From Sulfuriferula thiophila (lineage in GTDB: Bacteria > Pseudomonadota > Gammaproteobacteria > Burkholderiales > Sulfuriferulaceae), in contig NZ_BHGL01000006.1 of the NCBI RefSeq assembly GCF_003864975.1, positions 124,001-188,000 of the forward strand: a DNA stretch of 64,000 nt, written 5' to 3'. Positions 1-9,260 of this stretch are shown piece after piece. The notes beneath the pieces are model-generated. The model ran no database searches and was not told the origin of the DNA. It saw only the letters and a list, made by a program, of their open reading frames with translations. The position numbers and the translations under genes were made by a program. Numbering within the stretch: the stretch's first letter is position 1; every line of letters begins with the position of its first letter.

Positions 1-672
1 GTTGTGCAGGCAGCGCAAGCTTTGCCCTTGATTATTCCGGCGCTGGGGTCAGCGCATGATGTAGCTGCATTGCTGGAAGTGGCTGACGGTATTTTGCTGC
101 CCGGGGCGGTATCCAATGTTCACCCATCCCACTTCGATCAGGCCGTGCGCGATCCGTCATTGCCGCTTGATCCTGAGCGTGATGGTTTAACCCTGCGACT
201 GATTCGCGCTGCGGTGGAAGCGGGTATTCCTGTGCTGGGTATCTGCCGCGGCTTTCAGGAAATCAATGTGGCGTTTGGCGGCAGCTTGCACCAGGCTGTT
301 CATGAGGTCGCTGGCAAGGCCGATCACCGTGAGCCGGATGTGCAGGCGCTGGAAGAGCAGTACGCACAGGTGCATACGGTATGTACTGTTGCGGGTGGCC
401 AGCTGGCAGCAATCACAGGTTGCAGTGAATTCATGGTTAATTCCTTGCATGGTCAGGGTATAGATAGGCTGGGTGCCGGGCTGGTGGCTGAGGCGTATGC
501 GCCGGATGGTCTGATTGAGGCCATCAGTGTTGCGGGTGCAAAAAGCTTTGCGCTGGCAGTGCAGTGGCATCCGGAATGGAATGTAATGAATACGCCACCG
601 TATCTGGCGATATTTCGTGCCTTTGGTGCAGCCTGCCAGGCACGCGTTTTGCAACGTAGCATTGGAAACTAA
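1..672 (+). CDS. puuD: Gamma-glutamyl-gamma-aminobutyrate hydrolase family protein, 5' end cut by window edge
   Basis: Class I glutamine-amidotransferase-like peptidase (C26 family). It is expected to hydrolyse gamma-glutamyl-GABA to glutamate and GABA in the glutamylated putrescine pathway. The reading frame is open to base 1, so the N-terminus lies outside the window. Counted from the first in-window GTG at base 4 there are 222 residues, about 30 fewer than a typical PuuD. The nucleophile motif GICRGFQEINVAFGG has its Cys near residue 81, and the His-Glu pair appears as WHPEW near residue 188. It is followed 28 bases later by a PuuA-like ligase, the usual partner. Family assignment is firm. 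The exact substrate is inferred from the cluster. Confidence 0.88.
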   Translation, partial: VVQAAQALPLIIPALGSAHDVAALLEVADGILLPGAVSNVHPSHFDQAVRDPSLPLDPERDGLTLRLIRAAVEAGIPVLGICRGFQEINVAFGGSLHQAVHEVAGKADHREPDVQALEEQYAQVHTVCTVAGGQLAAITGCSEFMVNSLHGQGIDRLGAGLVAEAYAPDGLIEAISVAGAKSFALAVQWHPEWNVMNTPPYLAIFRAFGAACQARVLQRSIGN

Positions 673-700
673 TCATAATTAGACGTATTGGAGAATATAA

Positions 701-2071
701 ATGGCTGAACGTAAAAATTTTTCCCATGCCGACATGGAGCAGTGGCTGGCTGAAAATCGCGTGACTGAAATCGAATGTCTAGTTCCAGACCTCACGGGTG
801 TGGCGCGTGGCAAAATATTGCCGCGCGAGAAATTTACTGCCGAGCGTGCGATGCGCTTGCCTGAAGCGGTGCTGGGCGTAACAGTAACCGGCGAGTCGCC
901 TCAGCATCATGATGGCTATGACAATGTCTTCGGGTTTACCGATAAGGACATGGTGCTGGTGCCTGATCCGAGCACGGTGCGGCTGGTGCCGTGGGCGGTT
1001 GACCCAACGGCTCAGGTCATCATGGACTGCTTCTTTCATGACGGTACGCCGGTGGATTTTGCGCCGCGCAATGTCCTGCGCCGGGTTGCAGATCTATACA
1101 AGAACATGGGCTGGACGCCGATTGTGGCACCCGAGCTGGAGTTTTATCTGCTGGCCCGTAATACCGACCCAAATCAGCCACTGGTGCCGCCTATCGGACG
1201 TAGCGGGCGTGCTGAAACCAGTCGGCAGTTATATAGCATCGATGCAGTGAACGAATTTGATCCGCTGTTTGAAGATATCTACGATTACTGCGACATCATG
1301 GGGCTGGAGCTGGATACGCTGATTCACGAGTTCGGCGCCGGACAGATGGAAATCAACTTCCTGCACGATGAGCCGATGATACTGGCAGACAAGGTATTCT
1401 TCTTTAAACGCACCCTGCGTGAAGCAGCGTTGCGCCATAACATGTATGCCACCTTCATGGCCAAGCCCATGACCAATGAGCCGGGTTCGGCTATGCACAT
1501 CCATCAGAGCGTGATTGATACCAAAACCGGCCTGAATATTTTCAGTAATGCAGATGGTAGTGAATCGCCTTTATTTCAGCATTATATTGCCGGTTTGCAA
1601 AAGTATCTGCCTGCAGCCATGGCGTTGCTGGCACCTTACGTTAACTCGTATCGTCGCATCGTGCGCCACGGTGCTGCGCCTATCAACATCGAATGGGGTT
1701 ATGACAACCGCACGGTGGGTATTCGTGTGCCTATTTCCGAGCCGGAAGCACGTCGTGTCGAGAACCGCGTGGTGGGCGCGGATGCCAATCCTTATCTGGC
1801 GATGGCCGTGACCCTGGCATGCGGTTATCTGGGTATCGTTGAAAAACTGGCACCGAGCGCGGTGACCACAGGCAGTGCATATGACTCGAACTATCAGCTG
1901 CCACGCGAACTATCTGAAGCATTGCGTTTGCTGGATGCGTGCAAACCATTGCACGACGTATTGGGCAAGCGCTTTCTGGATGTCTATGTGGCGGTGAAAG
2001 AAACCGAGCACGAAGAATTCATGCGCGTGATCAGTCCCTGGGAGCGCGAGCATCTGCTGATGCACGTCTGA
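701..2071 (+). CDS. puuA: Glutamine synthetase family protein, probable gamma-glutamylputrescine synthetase
   Basis: ATP-dependent ligase of the glutamine synthetase fold (456 aa). In this setting it probably joins glutamate to putrescine rather than to ammonia. The N-terminal beta-grasp region is followed by the catalytic domain with VAPELEFYL (metal-binding Glu), NEPGSAMHIHQS (glutamate/ATP-site His) and NRTVGIRVP (arginine-containing loop). A GGAG ribosome-binding site precedes the ATG. The gene sits between a PuuD-like hydrolase and a SpuC-like aminotransferase, upstream of a putrescine ABC transporter. That context favours the PuuA/PauA subfamily over housekeeping GlnA. Choosing between putrescine and another amine would need a subfamily tree. 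Confidence 0.85.
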   Translation: MAERKNFSHADMEQWLAENRVTEIECLVPDLTGVARGKILPREKFTAERAMRLPEAVLGVTVTGESPQHHDGYDNVFGFTDKDMVLVPDPSTVRLVPWAVDPTAQVIMDCFFHDGTPVDFAPRNVLRRVADLYKNMGWTPIVAPELEFYLLARNTDPNQPLVPPIGRSGRAETSRQLYSIDAVNEFDPLFEDIYDYCDIMGLELDTLIHEFGAGQMEINFLHDEPMILADKVFFFKRTLREAALRHNMYATFMAKPMTNEPGSAMHIHQSVIDTKTGLNIFSNADGSESPLFQHYIAGLQKYLPAAMALLAPYVNSYRRIVRHGAAPINIEWGYDNRTVGIRVPISEPEARRVENRVVGADANPYLAMAVTLACGYLGIVEKLAPSAVTTGSAYDSNYQLPRELSEALRLLDACKPLHDVLGKRFLDVYVAVKETEHEEFMRVISPWEREHLLMHV

Positions 2072-2112
2072 TCTTAAATTAACGAACCCGGTTTATGAAC
2101 AAGGAGAACACC

Positions 2113-3486
2113 ATGCCGCTCACGACCCGCGAAGTACAAACGCTGGATTCGGCACATTACATGCATCCATTTACCGACCATAAAGCGCTTGCGGCTAAAG
2201 GCGCGCGAGTCATCACCCGTGGTGAAGGGGTGTATATCTGGGATTCGGAAGGCAACAAGATTTTTGACGGCATGTCCGGCCTGTGGTGTGTCAACGTCGG
2301 TTATGGTCGCAAGGAGCTGGTGGCGGCAGCCGCGCAGCAGATGGAAGTGCTGCCGTACTACAACAGTTTTTTTCAGACCACCAATGTGCCTGCGGCACAA
2401 CTGGCAGAGCGTATTGTCAGTCTGGCCGGAGAACGTTTTTCTCATGTGTTTTACAGTTCTTCCGGCTCGGAATCCAACGACACCATCGTGCGCATGGTGC
2501 GGCATTACTGGACTACATTAGAGCAGCCTGAGCGCAGTGTGATTATCAGCCGCAAAAACGCCTACCATGGCTCGACCATGTGCGGTGCTTCGCTGGGTGG
2601 CATGTCGGGCATGCATGCTCAGGGTGGGTTGCCGATTCCGGGCATCGTTCATATAGAACAGCCTTATCATTTCGGTCTGGCACCCGATCAGGATAAGGAT
2701 GCGTTCGGTATTGAAGCTGCTGGCTGGCTGGAACAGAAAATACTGGAGGTCGGCCCGGAAAAAGTGGCTGCTTTTATCGGCGAGCCAATACAGGGTGCAG
2801 GCGGGGTTATTATTCCGCCGAAAACCTACTGGCCGGAAATCCAGCGTATCTGCGACAAGTACGGCATTCTGCTGATTTGCGATGAAGTGATCTGCGGTTT
2901 CGGGCGTCTGGGTGCGTGGTTTGGTTCCGAATTGATGGGTGCGAAGCCGGATCTGATAACATTCGCCAAAGGTGTGACTTCCGGTTATATCCCGCTGGGT
3001 GGTGTGGTAGTGGGTAAACGGGTGGCAGACGTACTGATTGAGAAGGGGGGCGAATTCAATCATGGCTACACCTATTCCGGTCATCCGGTTGCCTGCGCTG
3101 TAGCCCTGGCTAATCTGGATATTATCGAAAAAGAAGGTCTGGTGGATCGTGTGCGCGACGAAACCGGGCCGTATCTGGCGCAACATTTCGCGGCATTGTC
3201 CGATCATCCGCTGGTCGCGGCTGCCGAAACATTCGGCATGGTGGGTGGCTTGGTGCTGATGAAAGATAAATCGCAACATCTGGTGTTTGATGAAGCGCTG
3301 GAAGTCGGTATGCTTTGTCGTAGCCACTGTTTTGCCAATGGCCTTATCATGCGTGCTGTAGGTGATCGCATGATCATCGCACCGCCGCTGGCATGCACCA
3401 GGGCGGATATCGACGAAATGATGAAGCGGGTGCGCATCTGTCTGGATGCAACGCTGAAGGATGTACAATTGCGTGGCTGGATGTAA
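2113..3486 (+). CDS. spuC: Class III PLP aminotransferase, probable putrescine:pyruvate aminotransferase
   Basis: Omega-aminotransferase (457 aa) expected to move an amino group from putrescine or another diamine to pyruvate, giving 4-aminobutanal. It begins with the class III pattern HYMHPFTDH and GMSGLWCVNVGYGR. The PLP region carries SSSGSESNDT, the Asp-containing LLICDEVICGFGR and the Schiff-base lysine in LITFAKGVTSGYIPLGG. The ATG at 2113 was chosen because AAGGAG lies 8 bases upstream; an earlier in-frame ATG at 2095 precedes that site. Together with PuuA/PuuD it gives the cell two possible first steps in putrescine breakdown. Confidence 0.85.
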   Translation: MPLTTREVQTLDSAHYMHPFTDHKALAAKGARVITRGEGVYIWDSEGNKIFDGMSGLWCVNVGYGRKELVAAAAQQMEVLPYYNSFFQTTNVPAAQLAERIVSLAGERFSHVFYSSSGSESNDTIVRMVRHYWTTLEQPERSVIISRKNAYHGSTMCGASLGGMSGMHAQGGLPIPGIVHIEQPYHFGLAPDQDKDAFGIEAAGWLEQKILEVGPEKVAAFIGEPIQGAGGVIIPPKTYWPEIQRICDKYGILLICDEVICGFGRLGAWFGSELMGAKPDLITFAKGVTSGYIPLGGVVVGKRVADVLIEKGGEFNHGYTYSGHPVACAVALANLDIIEKEGLVDRVRDETGPYLAQHFAALSDHPLVAAAETFGMVGGLVLMKDKSQHLVFDEALEVGMLCRSHCFANGLIMRAVGDRMIIAPPLACTRADIDEMMKRVRICLDATLKDVQLRGWM

Positions 3487-3497
3487 ATAAAAAAGCT

Positions 3498-3515
3498 CGG
3501 CACAGATGACTGCCG
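3498..3515 (+). repeat. Small hairpin downstream of the spuC-like gene
   Basis: The inverted repeat CGGCA/TGCCG (3498-3502 and 3511-3515) has an 8-base loop just after the aminotransferase stop codon. No T-run follows, so it is a poor intrinsic terminator. It may only protect the 3' end of the message. Confidence 0.3.
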
Positions 3516-3574
3516 GGTATGAAATTGTCGTGATAGGATTACTGCAGTTGCGTCAAAAGCTGACCTGCTCAAGT

Positions 3575-3598
3575 AATCCATACTTGCATGGATTTTTT
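3575..3598 (+). terminator. Probable intrinsic terminator before potF
   Basis: The stem AATCCAT/ATGGATT (3575-3581 and 3588-3594) has a 6-base loop and runs into six T residues. It lies between the aminotransferase and the binding-protein gene. potF is therefore probably transcribed separately or after partial termination. Confidence 0.6.
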
Positions 3599-3630
3599 AA
3601 TTTTTTTACTTAACTGTAAGGAGTTTTATT

Positions 3631-4749
3631 ATGAAATCACCGTTCAAAAAGCGATTGGCAGGCGTGCTGGCGGCCGTTATGGTCTCGGCAGGTCTGGTTT
3701 CTACTGCTTGGGCTGGCGAAGAAAAAGTGCTTAATATCTATAACTGGTCGGATTATATTGCACCCGACACCATTAAGAATTTTGAAAAAGAAACCGGTAT
3801 CAAAGTGCGCTATGACGTATTTGATAGCAACGAGATTCTGCATGCCAAGCTGATCGCCAAAAAGACGGGTTACGATATCGTTGTCCCGTCTTCAAACTGG
3901 GCAAAACTGCAAATTGAAGGCGGACTGTTCCAGAAGCTGGATAAATCCAAGCTGACTAACTATGGCAATCTGGATACAGGTCTGCTCAAACAGTTAGCCA
4001 AGGTAGATCCGGGTAATCAATATCTGATCGACTGGATGTGGAGTTACAACACCGTCGGTATTAACGTCGACAAGGTCAAAAAAGCCTTGGGCACGACCCC
4101 TATGCCGGACAATGTCTGGGAGCTGATATTTAATCCTAAATACGCCGATAAACTCAAAACTTGCGGTATCACGTTCCTCGATACAGCGGCCGATGTGTTC
4201 CCCGCTGCACTGCATTACATGGGTAAAGATCCGTACAGCAACAATGCCGCAGATTACACCGCAGCATACGACATGATGAAAAAGATCCGGCCTGATATCA
4301 AACGTTTCAACTCGGGCGGGCAGATTGATGCGCTGGCAAGTGGTTCTATCTGCGCGGCGTATGGATGGGCGGGTGACTTCAATCTGGCGCGTAAAAAGTC
4401 GATTGAAAATAAATCCCCGCAGAACATTGTCGCACTGGTGCCGAAAAATGGTGGTCTGATGTTTATGGATACCATGGCCATTCCAGCAGATGCACCGCAT
4501 CCGGGCAATGCGCTCAAATTCATGAATTATGTGCTGCAGCCCAAAGTCGTAGCGGAGATTACCAACACCGTGACTTATGCCAACCCGAATCGGGCGGCGA
4601 CACCATTTGTTGATGCCGAAATCCGCAATAATAAATCCATTTTCCTGTCGGATGAGGATATTGCCAAGTTAGTTGCGCCGGGTACTGTGAATAATGATAC
4701 CCGTCGCACCATGACGCGCTTGTTCACACGCTTTAAATCAGGTCTGTAA
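3631..4749 (+). CDS. potF: Periplasmic putrescine/spermidine-binding protein of an ABC transporter
   Basis: Extracytoplasmic substrate-binding protein (372 aa) that captures polyamine and delivers it to the PotGHI transporter. A Sec signal peptide with basic KKR start and hydrophobic core ends near AWAGEE, about residues 1-29. The mature part opens with LNIYNWSDYIAPDT, the diagnostic PotD/PotF polyamine-binding start. Length matches the family. An ATG with TAAGGAG upstream supports the start. It is followed by a stem-loop and then potGHI. Putrescine specificity is inferred from neighbouring putrescine catabolic genes. Confidence 0.93.
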   Translation: MKSPFKKRLAGVLAAVMVSAGLVSTAWAGEEKVLNIYNWSDYIAPDTIKNFEKETGIKVRYDVFDSNEILHAKLIAKKTGYDIVVPSSNWAKLQIEGGLFQKLDKSKLTNYGNLDTGLLKQLAKVDPGNQYLIDWMWSYNTVGINVDKVKKALGTTPMPDNVWELIFNPKYADKLKTCGITFLDTAADVFPAALHYMGKDPYSNNAADYTAAYDMMKKIRPDIKRFNSGGQIDALASGSICAAYGWAGDFNLARKKSIENKSPQNIVALVPKNGGLMFMDTMAIPADAPHPGNALKFMNYVLQPKVVAEITNTVTYANPNRAATPFVDAEIRNNKSIFLSDEDIAKLVAPGTVNNDTRRTMTRLFTRFKSGL

Positions 4750-4766
4750 TTCGCGGTAAGGTCGAG

Positions 4767-4799
4767 ACTGCGCCTGCTGTTGTATTCAGTGGGCGCAGT
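4767..4799 (+). repeat. Stem-loop between potF and potG
   Basis: The inverted repeat ACTGCGCC/GGCGCAGT (4767-4774 and 4792-4799) forms an 8-bp stem with a 17-base loop. No T-run follows. Stem-loops after ABC binding-protein genes commonly stabilise the upstream message, so that the binding protein exceeds the permease. That role is inferred here. Confidence 0.5.
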
Positions 4800-4847
4800 A
4801 TCAGACGCATTCAAAATATGTTCAGGTAGTTTGTTTCAGGGGGATTT

Positions 4848-5963
4848 ATGGCAACAGCACCAAAAGCCAAGGCAGTGCGGAAAGATTTACTGCGTGTCGA
4901 GGGGCTTACCAAGATTTTTGACGGTACGGTCAAGGCAGTAGATAACGTCTCGCTGACGGTGGCAACAGGTGAAATATTCGCGCTGTTAGGTGGCTCTGGT
5001 TGCGGTAAATCAACATTGTTACGCATGCTGGCTGGATTTGAAACGCCCACACAAGGGAAAATATTTTTGGCGGGGCAGGATATCACGCACCTGCCGCCGT
5101 ATCAGCGTCCAATCAACATGATGTTCCAGTCATACGCGTTATTTCCGCATTTGAGTGTTTGGGACAACATTGCGTTTGGTTTGCGGCGGGACGGCATGGC
5201 TAAAGCGGATGTTGCTGAACGTGTCGAGTCCATGCTGAGCCTGGTTCAGCTGAATAAGTTCGCCAAACGCAAGCCGCATCAACTGTCAGGTGGACAGCAG
5301 CAGCGTGTTGCGCTGGCGCGCAGTCTGGCGAAGCGTCCCAAGCTGTTGCTGCTGGATGAGCCGTTGGGTGCGCTGGATAAAAAACTGCGGGAAAAAACCC
5401 AGTTTGAATTGGTTAATATTATCGAAGAAGTCGGTGTGACGTGCGTGCTGGTAACGCATGATCAGGAAGAGGCAATGACCATGGCTTCACGCATCGCCGT
5501 GATGAGTGAAGGCTATTTCCTGCAAGTGGGTTCGCCGGATGCGGTCTATGAAATACCCAATAGCCGTCAGGTGGCCGATTTTATTGGCAATGTAAATATG
5601 TTTGAAGGCGTGCTGGAAGAAGACGAACCCGACCATGTCACCGTACGCAGTGTCGAGTGTATGCATTATGTCGGACATGGTATCAGTGGTACGACAGGCA
5701 TGGCGGTAGGCGTTGCATTACGGCCGGAAAAGATACTGCTGTCCAAGGAGCGCCCCACGGGTGACTATAACTGGTGCGAAGGTGAAGTAATCGAGATCGC
5801 CTATTTTGGCGCCTATACGACTTATCACCTGCAGCTGGCCAGCGGCATGATTTTAAAAGCGCAGGAGCTTAACAGTACGCGGGATTTAAGTTGCGGTCTG
5901 ACCTGGGGTGACCGTGCTTATGCGAGCTGGCATGAACTGGCGATGGTGGTGCTGACGCAATGA
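4848..5963 (+). CDS. potG: Putrescine ABC transporter ATP-binding protein
   Basis: Cytoplasmic ATPase (371 aa) energising polyamine import. It carries Walker A GGSGCGKST, Q-loop MMFQSYALFPH, signature LSGGQQQRVALARS, Walker B LLLLDEPLGALD and the H-loop LVTHDQEEAM. A C-terminal TOBE-type region follows, from about residue 280. Length is normal for PotA/PotG. The stop codon overlaps the start of the next permease gene by 4 bases, indicating translational coupling with potH. Confidence 0.93.
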   Translation: MATAPKAKAVRKDLLRVEGLTKIFDGTVKAVDNVSLTVATGEIFALLGGSGCGKSTLLRMLAGFETPTQGKIFLAGQDITHLPPYQRPINMMFQSYALFPHLSVWDNIAFGLRRDGMAKADVAERVESMLSLVQLNKFAKRKPHQLSGGQQQRVALARSLAKRPKLLLLDEPLGALDKKLREKTQFELVNIIEEVGVTCVLVTHDQEEAMTMASRIAVMSEGYFLQVGSPDAVYEIPNSRQVADFIGNVNMFEGVLEEDEPDHVTVRSVECMHYVGHGISGTTGMAVGVALRPEKILLSKERPTGDYNWCEGEVIEIAYFGAYTTYHLQLASGMILKAQELNSTRDLSCGLTWGDRAYASWHELAMVVLTQ

Positions 5964-6877
5964 AAGCAAAAGTGACGGATATATATAGCAACTTGCGGCG
6001 TTATATTAATGGTCGTCAGTTGGTGATAGGCATCCCTTATCTCTGGTTTGTGATACTGGCACTGATACCGCTGCTGATCATACTCAAAATCAGTCTGTCA
6101 GAAATGGAAACCACGGAGGTTTCCAATATGTTTACAGCAGGTGGTGGCTGGCTCACCATCAAATTGAATTTTTCCAACTATCTGTTTCTAGGCACTGATC
6201 CGCTGTATTTTGACACCTTCGTGTCTTCCATTAAATACGCACTGGCTACCACGGTGATTTGTCTGGTCATCGCGTATCCGTTTGCGTATTTCATGGCGCG
6301 ATCCCCCGCACATTTGCAGCCTATGCTGCTGATGCTCATCATGTTGCCGTTCTGGACTTCGTTTCTGATCCGCATTTATGCCTGGAAAACGCTGCTGGTG
6401 AGTGATGGCGTATTTAACAACATATTGATATCGCTGGGTCTGATAGATACGCCATTGCAGATCATGAACACCTCGACTTCGCTGATGATAGGCATGGTGT
6501 ATTCCTACCTGCCGTTCATGATATTGCCGCTGTATGCCAATTTATCCAAACTCGATATGCGTTATCTGGAAGCGGCTGCAGACCTGGGGGCCAGCCCGTT
6601 CAAAACCTTCTGGCTGATTACTGTGCCGCTGTCCAAGGCCGGGATCATTGCAGGCTCGATGCTGGTATTCATCCCTGCCTTGGGCGAGTACGTGATTCCC
6701 GAGCTGCTGGGTGGCTCGGATACATTGATGATAGGTCGCGTACTGTGGGATGAATTCTTCAGCAATAACGACTGGGCGATGGCATCTGCTGTAGCCGTGG
6801 TGATGATCTTGTTGATCTTGTTGCCGATGGCGATATTCAACAAATATCAGGCGGATCAGACGGAGGCGCACCGATGA
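5960..6877 (+). CDS. potH: Putrescine ABC transporter permease (PotB/PotH family)
   Basis: Inner-membrane permease (305 aa) with about six hydrophobic segments. The first segment (IPYLWFVILALIPLLIIL) follows a short cytoplasmic start. The EAA loop that contacts the ATPase reads EAAADLGASPFKTFW. It overlaps potG upstream and potI downstream by 4 bases each, so the three are translated as a unit. Family and role are clear; substrate follows from potF and the surrounding catabolic genes. Confidence 0.92.
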   Translation: MKAKVTDIYSNLRRYINGRQLVIGIPYLWFVILALIPLLIILKISLSEMETTEVSNMFTAGGGWLTIKLNFSNYLFLGTDPLYFDTFVSSIKYALATTVICLVIAYPFAYFMARSPAHLQPMLLMLIMLPFWTSFLIRIYAWKTLLVSDGVFNNILISLGLIDTPLQIMNTSTSLMIGMVYSYLPFMILPLYANLSKLDMRYLEAAADLGASPFKTFWLITVPLSKAGIIAGSMLVFIPALGEYVIPELLGGSDTLMIGRVLWDEFFSNNDWAMASAVAVVMILLILLPMAIFNKYQADQTEAHR

Positions 6878-7713
6878 ATAGCAAATTCGGCAGAATCTGG
6901 CTGATAGCGGTCTACGTGTTTTTATACCTGCCTATCGTTACGCTGGTGATTTATTCATTCAACGCCTCCCCGTTGGTCACGGTGTGGAGTCACGTCAGCC
7001 TGAAATGGTACGCTGCGCTGGCGGCGGATGATGATTTAATCAGTGCCGTGGGCTTGTCTCTCAGGGTCGCTTTCTATTCAGCGCTGATTTCGGTGTTATT
7101 TGGTACGTTCACCGCCTTTGTGCTGAACCGTTATCGTCGCTTTGCGGGACGTACTCTGCTGACATCCATGTCCAGTGCGCCATTGGTGATGCCTGACGTC
7201 ATCGTGGGTTTGTCATTGTTATTGATGCTGGTCTCGCTGCAGAACTGGCTGGGTTTCCCTGAGCGCGGCTTGTTCACTATACTGTTGGGGCATGCCTTGT
7301 TGGGGACGGCCTATGCTGCAGTTGTTATCCGTGCGCGCTTGCGTGAAATGGATGGCACGCTGGATGAAGCCGCGATGGATCTTGGCTGTAAACCATTCCA
7401 GGTATTTCGTTTAGTTACCCTGCCACTGTTAACGCCGGCTTTGGTATCTGCTTTCCTGCTGACTTTCACGCTGTCGTTCGACGACGTGGTGTTGTCATCG
7501 TTCCTGTCCGGCCCCGGTTATTCCACTCTGCCTATGGTGATTTTCTCACGGGCACGGTTAGGGTTGAATCCATCGATTAACGCGGCTGCCACTGTGATGA
7601 TTGCAACAGTAACAATAGCGGTGGTGGCATTCAGTCTTTATCAGTCACGGATTTCGAGGCAGCGTCAGCGCGAAATTGCATTGGCTTACAGTGAAAGCAA
7701 TCAAACGCTTTAA
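6874..7713 (+). CDS. potI: Putrescine ABC transporter permease (PotC/PotI family)
   Basis: Second inner-membrane permease (279 aa) of the polyamine importer, pairing with PotH. It has six predicted hydrophobic spans and the EAA loop DEAAMDLGCKPFQVF. The stretch LSFDDVVLSSFLSGPG is typical of PotC/PotI. The start codon overlaps the potH stop codon by 4 bases. It is followed 20 bases later by gabD, so catabolism may be co-transcribed with uptake. Confidence 0.92.
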   Translation: MNSKFGRIWLIAVYVFLYLPIVTLVIYSFNASPLVTVWSHVSLKWYAALAADDDLISAVGLSLRVAFYSALISVLFGTFTAFVLNRYRRFAGRTLLTSMSSAPLVMPDVIVGLSLLLMLVSLQNWLGFPERGLFTILLGHALLGTAYAAVVIRARLREMDGTLDEAAMDLGCKPFQVFRLVTLPLLTPALVSAFLLTFTLSFDDVVLSSFLSGPGYSTLPMVIFSRARLGLNPSINAAATVMIATVTIAVVAFSLYQSRISRQRQREIALAYSESNQTL

Positions 7714-7733
7714 GTCTTCTAATTGAGTAAATC

Positions 7734-9194
7734 ATGATATTAAATTTAAATTATCCGGCCTTGCTCAAGCAGAACAGCACGTTACTTGCCGGCCTGTGGG
7801 TAGCCGCAGACTCAGGCGAGAGTTTTGCCGTACATAATCCTGCAACGGGGGAAGAGTTTGCACGCGTGCCGCGCATGGGGCGTGTTGAAACCGAGCGTGC
7901 CATTGCCGCTGCTGCTGTGGCGCAGAAACAGTGGCGCACATTGACTGCCAAAGACAGGTCGGCACGTCTGAAAACATGGTTTGCGCTGATCATGCAGCAT
8001 CAGGAAGATCTGGCGCGGATACTGACCGCAGAACAAGGCAAGCCACTGGCCGAGGCGCGTGGTGAAATTGCCTATGGTGCCAGTTTCATCGAGTGGTTTG
8101 CCGAAGAGGCCAAGCGCGTTTATGGCGAGGTGATACCTGCGCCACTTGGCGATCGCCGGTTGCTGGTATTGAAGCAGCCCATCGGTGTCACCGCTGCGAT
8201 TACGCCGTGGAATTTCCCTACTGCAATGATTACGCGCAAGGCTGCACCAGCGCTAGCTGCTGGTTGCGCCATGATCGTCAAGCCCGCCGAGCAGACGCCG
8301 CTGTCAGCATTGGCACTGGCCGTACTGGCCGAAGAGGCTGGCATACCGAGTGGCGTGTTTCAGGTGATTACCGGTGATGCGCGTGAAATTGGTGCCGCCA
8401 TTTGCGAGAGCCCGGTAGTGACCAAGCTGTCATTTACCGGATCGACCGAAGTCGGCCGCATCCTGATGCGGCAGAGCGCGGATACGATCAAGAAGCTGTC
8501 ACTGGAACTGGGCGGCAATGCGCCGTTTATCGTGTTCGACGATGCGGATCTGGACGCTGCCGTGGAAGGTGCCATTGCCAGCAAATACCGCAATGCCGGC
8601 CAGACTTGCGTGTGTGCCAACCGGTTATTTGTGCAGGACGGCGTATTTGACGTCTTCGCGCAGAAACTGGCCGACCGCGTCGCGCAATTGCAAGTAGGCG
8701 ATGGCTTTACCGATGGCGTCACGCAAGGACCACTGATTGACGATGCCGCGCTGGCCAAAGTGGAAAGTCACGTCGCTGATGCGATTGCCAAGGGTGCACG
8801 ACTGGTATCCGGCGGCAAGCGTCATGTGCTGGGCGGTACATTCTATGAACCCACCGTGCTGGCTGACGTCAGCGCTGATGCGCTGGTGTTCGGCGAGGAA
8901 ACGTTTGGCCCGGTCGCGCCGCTGTTCCGCTTCAAGACCGATGATGAAGTTATCGAACTGGCCAATCGTACTGAGTTCGGACTGGCTTCCTACTTTTTCA
9001 GCCGCGATATCGGCCGTATCTGGCGCGTAGCCGAGGCGCTCGAATATGGCATGGTCGGCGTCAATACCGGCGTCATCTCCAATGAGGTAGCGCCGTTCGG
9101 CGGCGTCAAGCAGTCGGGTCTGGGCCGTGAAGGGTCGCATCACGGCATGGATGAATATCTGGAAATCAAGTATGTCGCCATGGCTGGACTGTAA
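7734..9194 (+). CDS. gabD: NAD(P)-dependent succinate-semialdehyde dehydrogenase
   Basis: Aldehyde dehydrogenase (486 aa) that oxidises succinate semialdehyde to succinate, the last step of GABA breakdown. It shows the cofactor/active-site segments TPWNFPTAMITRK, FTGSTEVGR, the general-base Glu in LELGGNAPFIVF and the nucleophilic Cys in NAGQTCVCANR, a pattern typical of GabD. The C-terminus (FGGVKQSGLGREGS) is intact. It lies between potI and puuC, with gabT further on, so the neighbourhood supports the substrate. Confidence 0.9.
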   Translation: MILNLNYPALLKQNSTLLAGLWVAADSGESFAVHNPATGEEFARVPRMGRVETERAIAAAAVAQKQWRTLTAKDRSARLKTWFALIMQHQEDLARILTAEQGKPLAEARGEIAYGASFIEWFAEEAKRVYGEVIPAPLGDRRLLVLKQPIGVTAAITPWNFPTAMITRKAAPALAAGCAMIVKPAEQTPLSALALAVLAEEAGIPSGVFQVITGDAREIGAAICESPVVTKLSFTGSTEVGRILMRQSADTIKKLSLELGGNAPFIVFDDADLDAAVEGAIASKYRNAGQTCVCANRLFVQDGVFDVFAQKLADRVAQLQVGDGFTDGVTQGPLIDDAALAKVESHVADAIAKGARLVSGGKRHVLGGTFYEPTVLADVSADALVFGEETFGPVAPLFRFKTDDEVIELANRTEFGLASYFFSRDIGRIWRVAEALEYGMVGVNTGVISNEVAPFGGVKQSGLGREGSHHGMDEYLEIKYVAMAGL

Positions 9195-9260
9195 GTTTAG
9201 CCAGCGAAAAACCCGGGCTGGATTGTGACTCTGGTCTGAGCCAAAACCGAGGAAGTGAAA

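Noticed and set aside
2518-3468. Minus-strand open frame (316 codons) opposite the spuC-like gene
   Set aside because: It shows a His/Gln/Thr-rich antisense composition and is fully overlapped by a clear aminotransferase.
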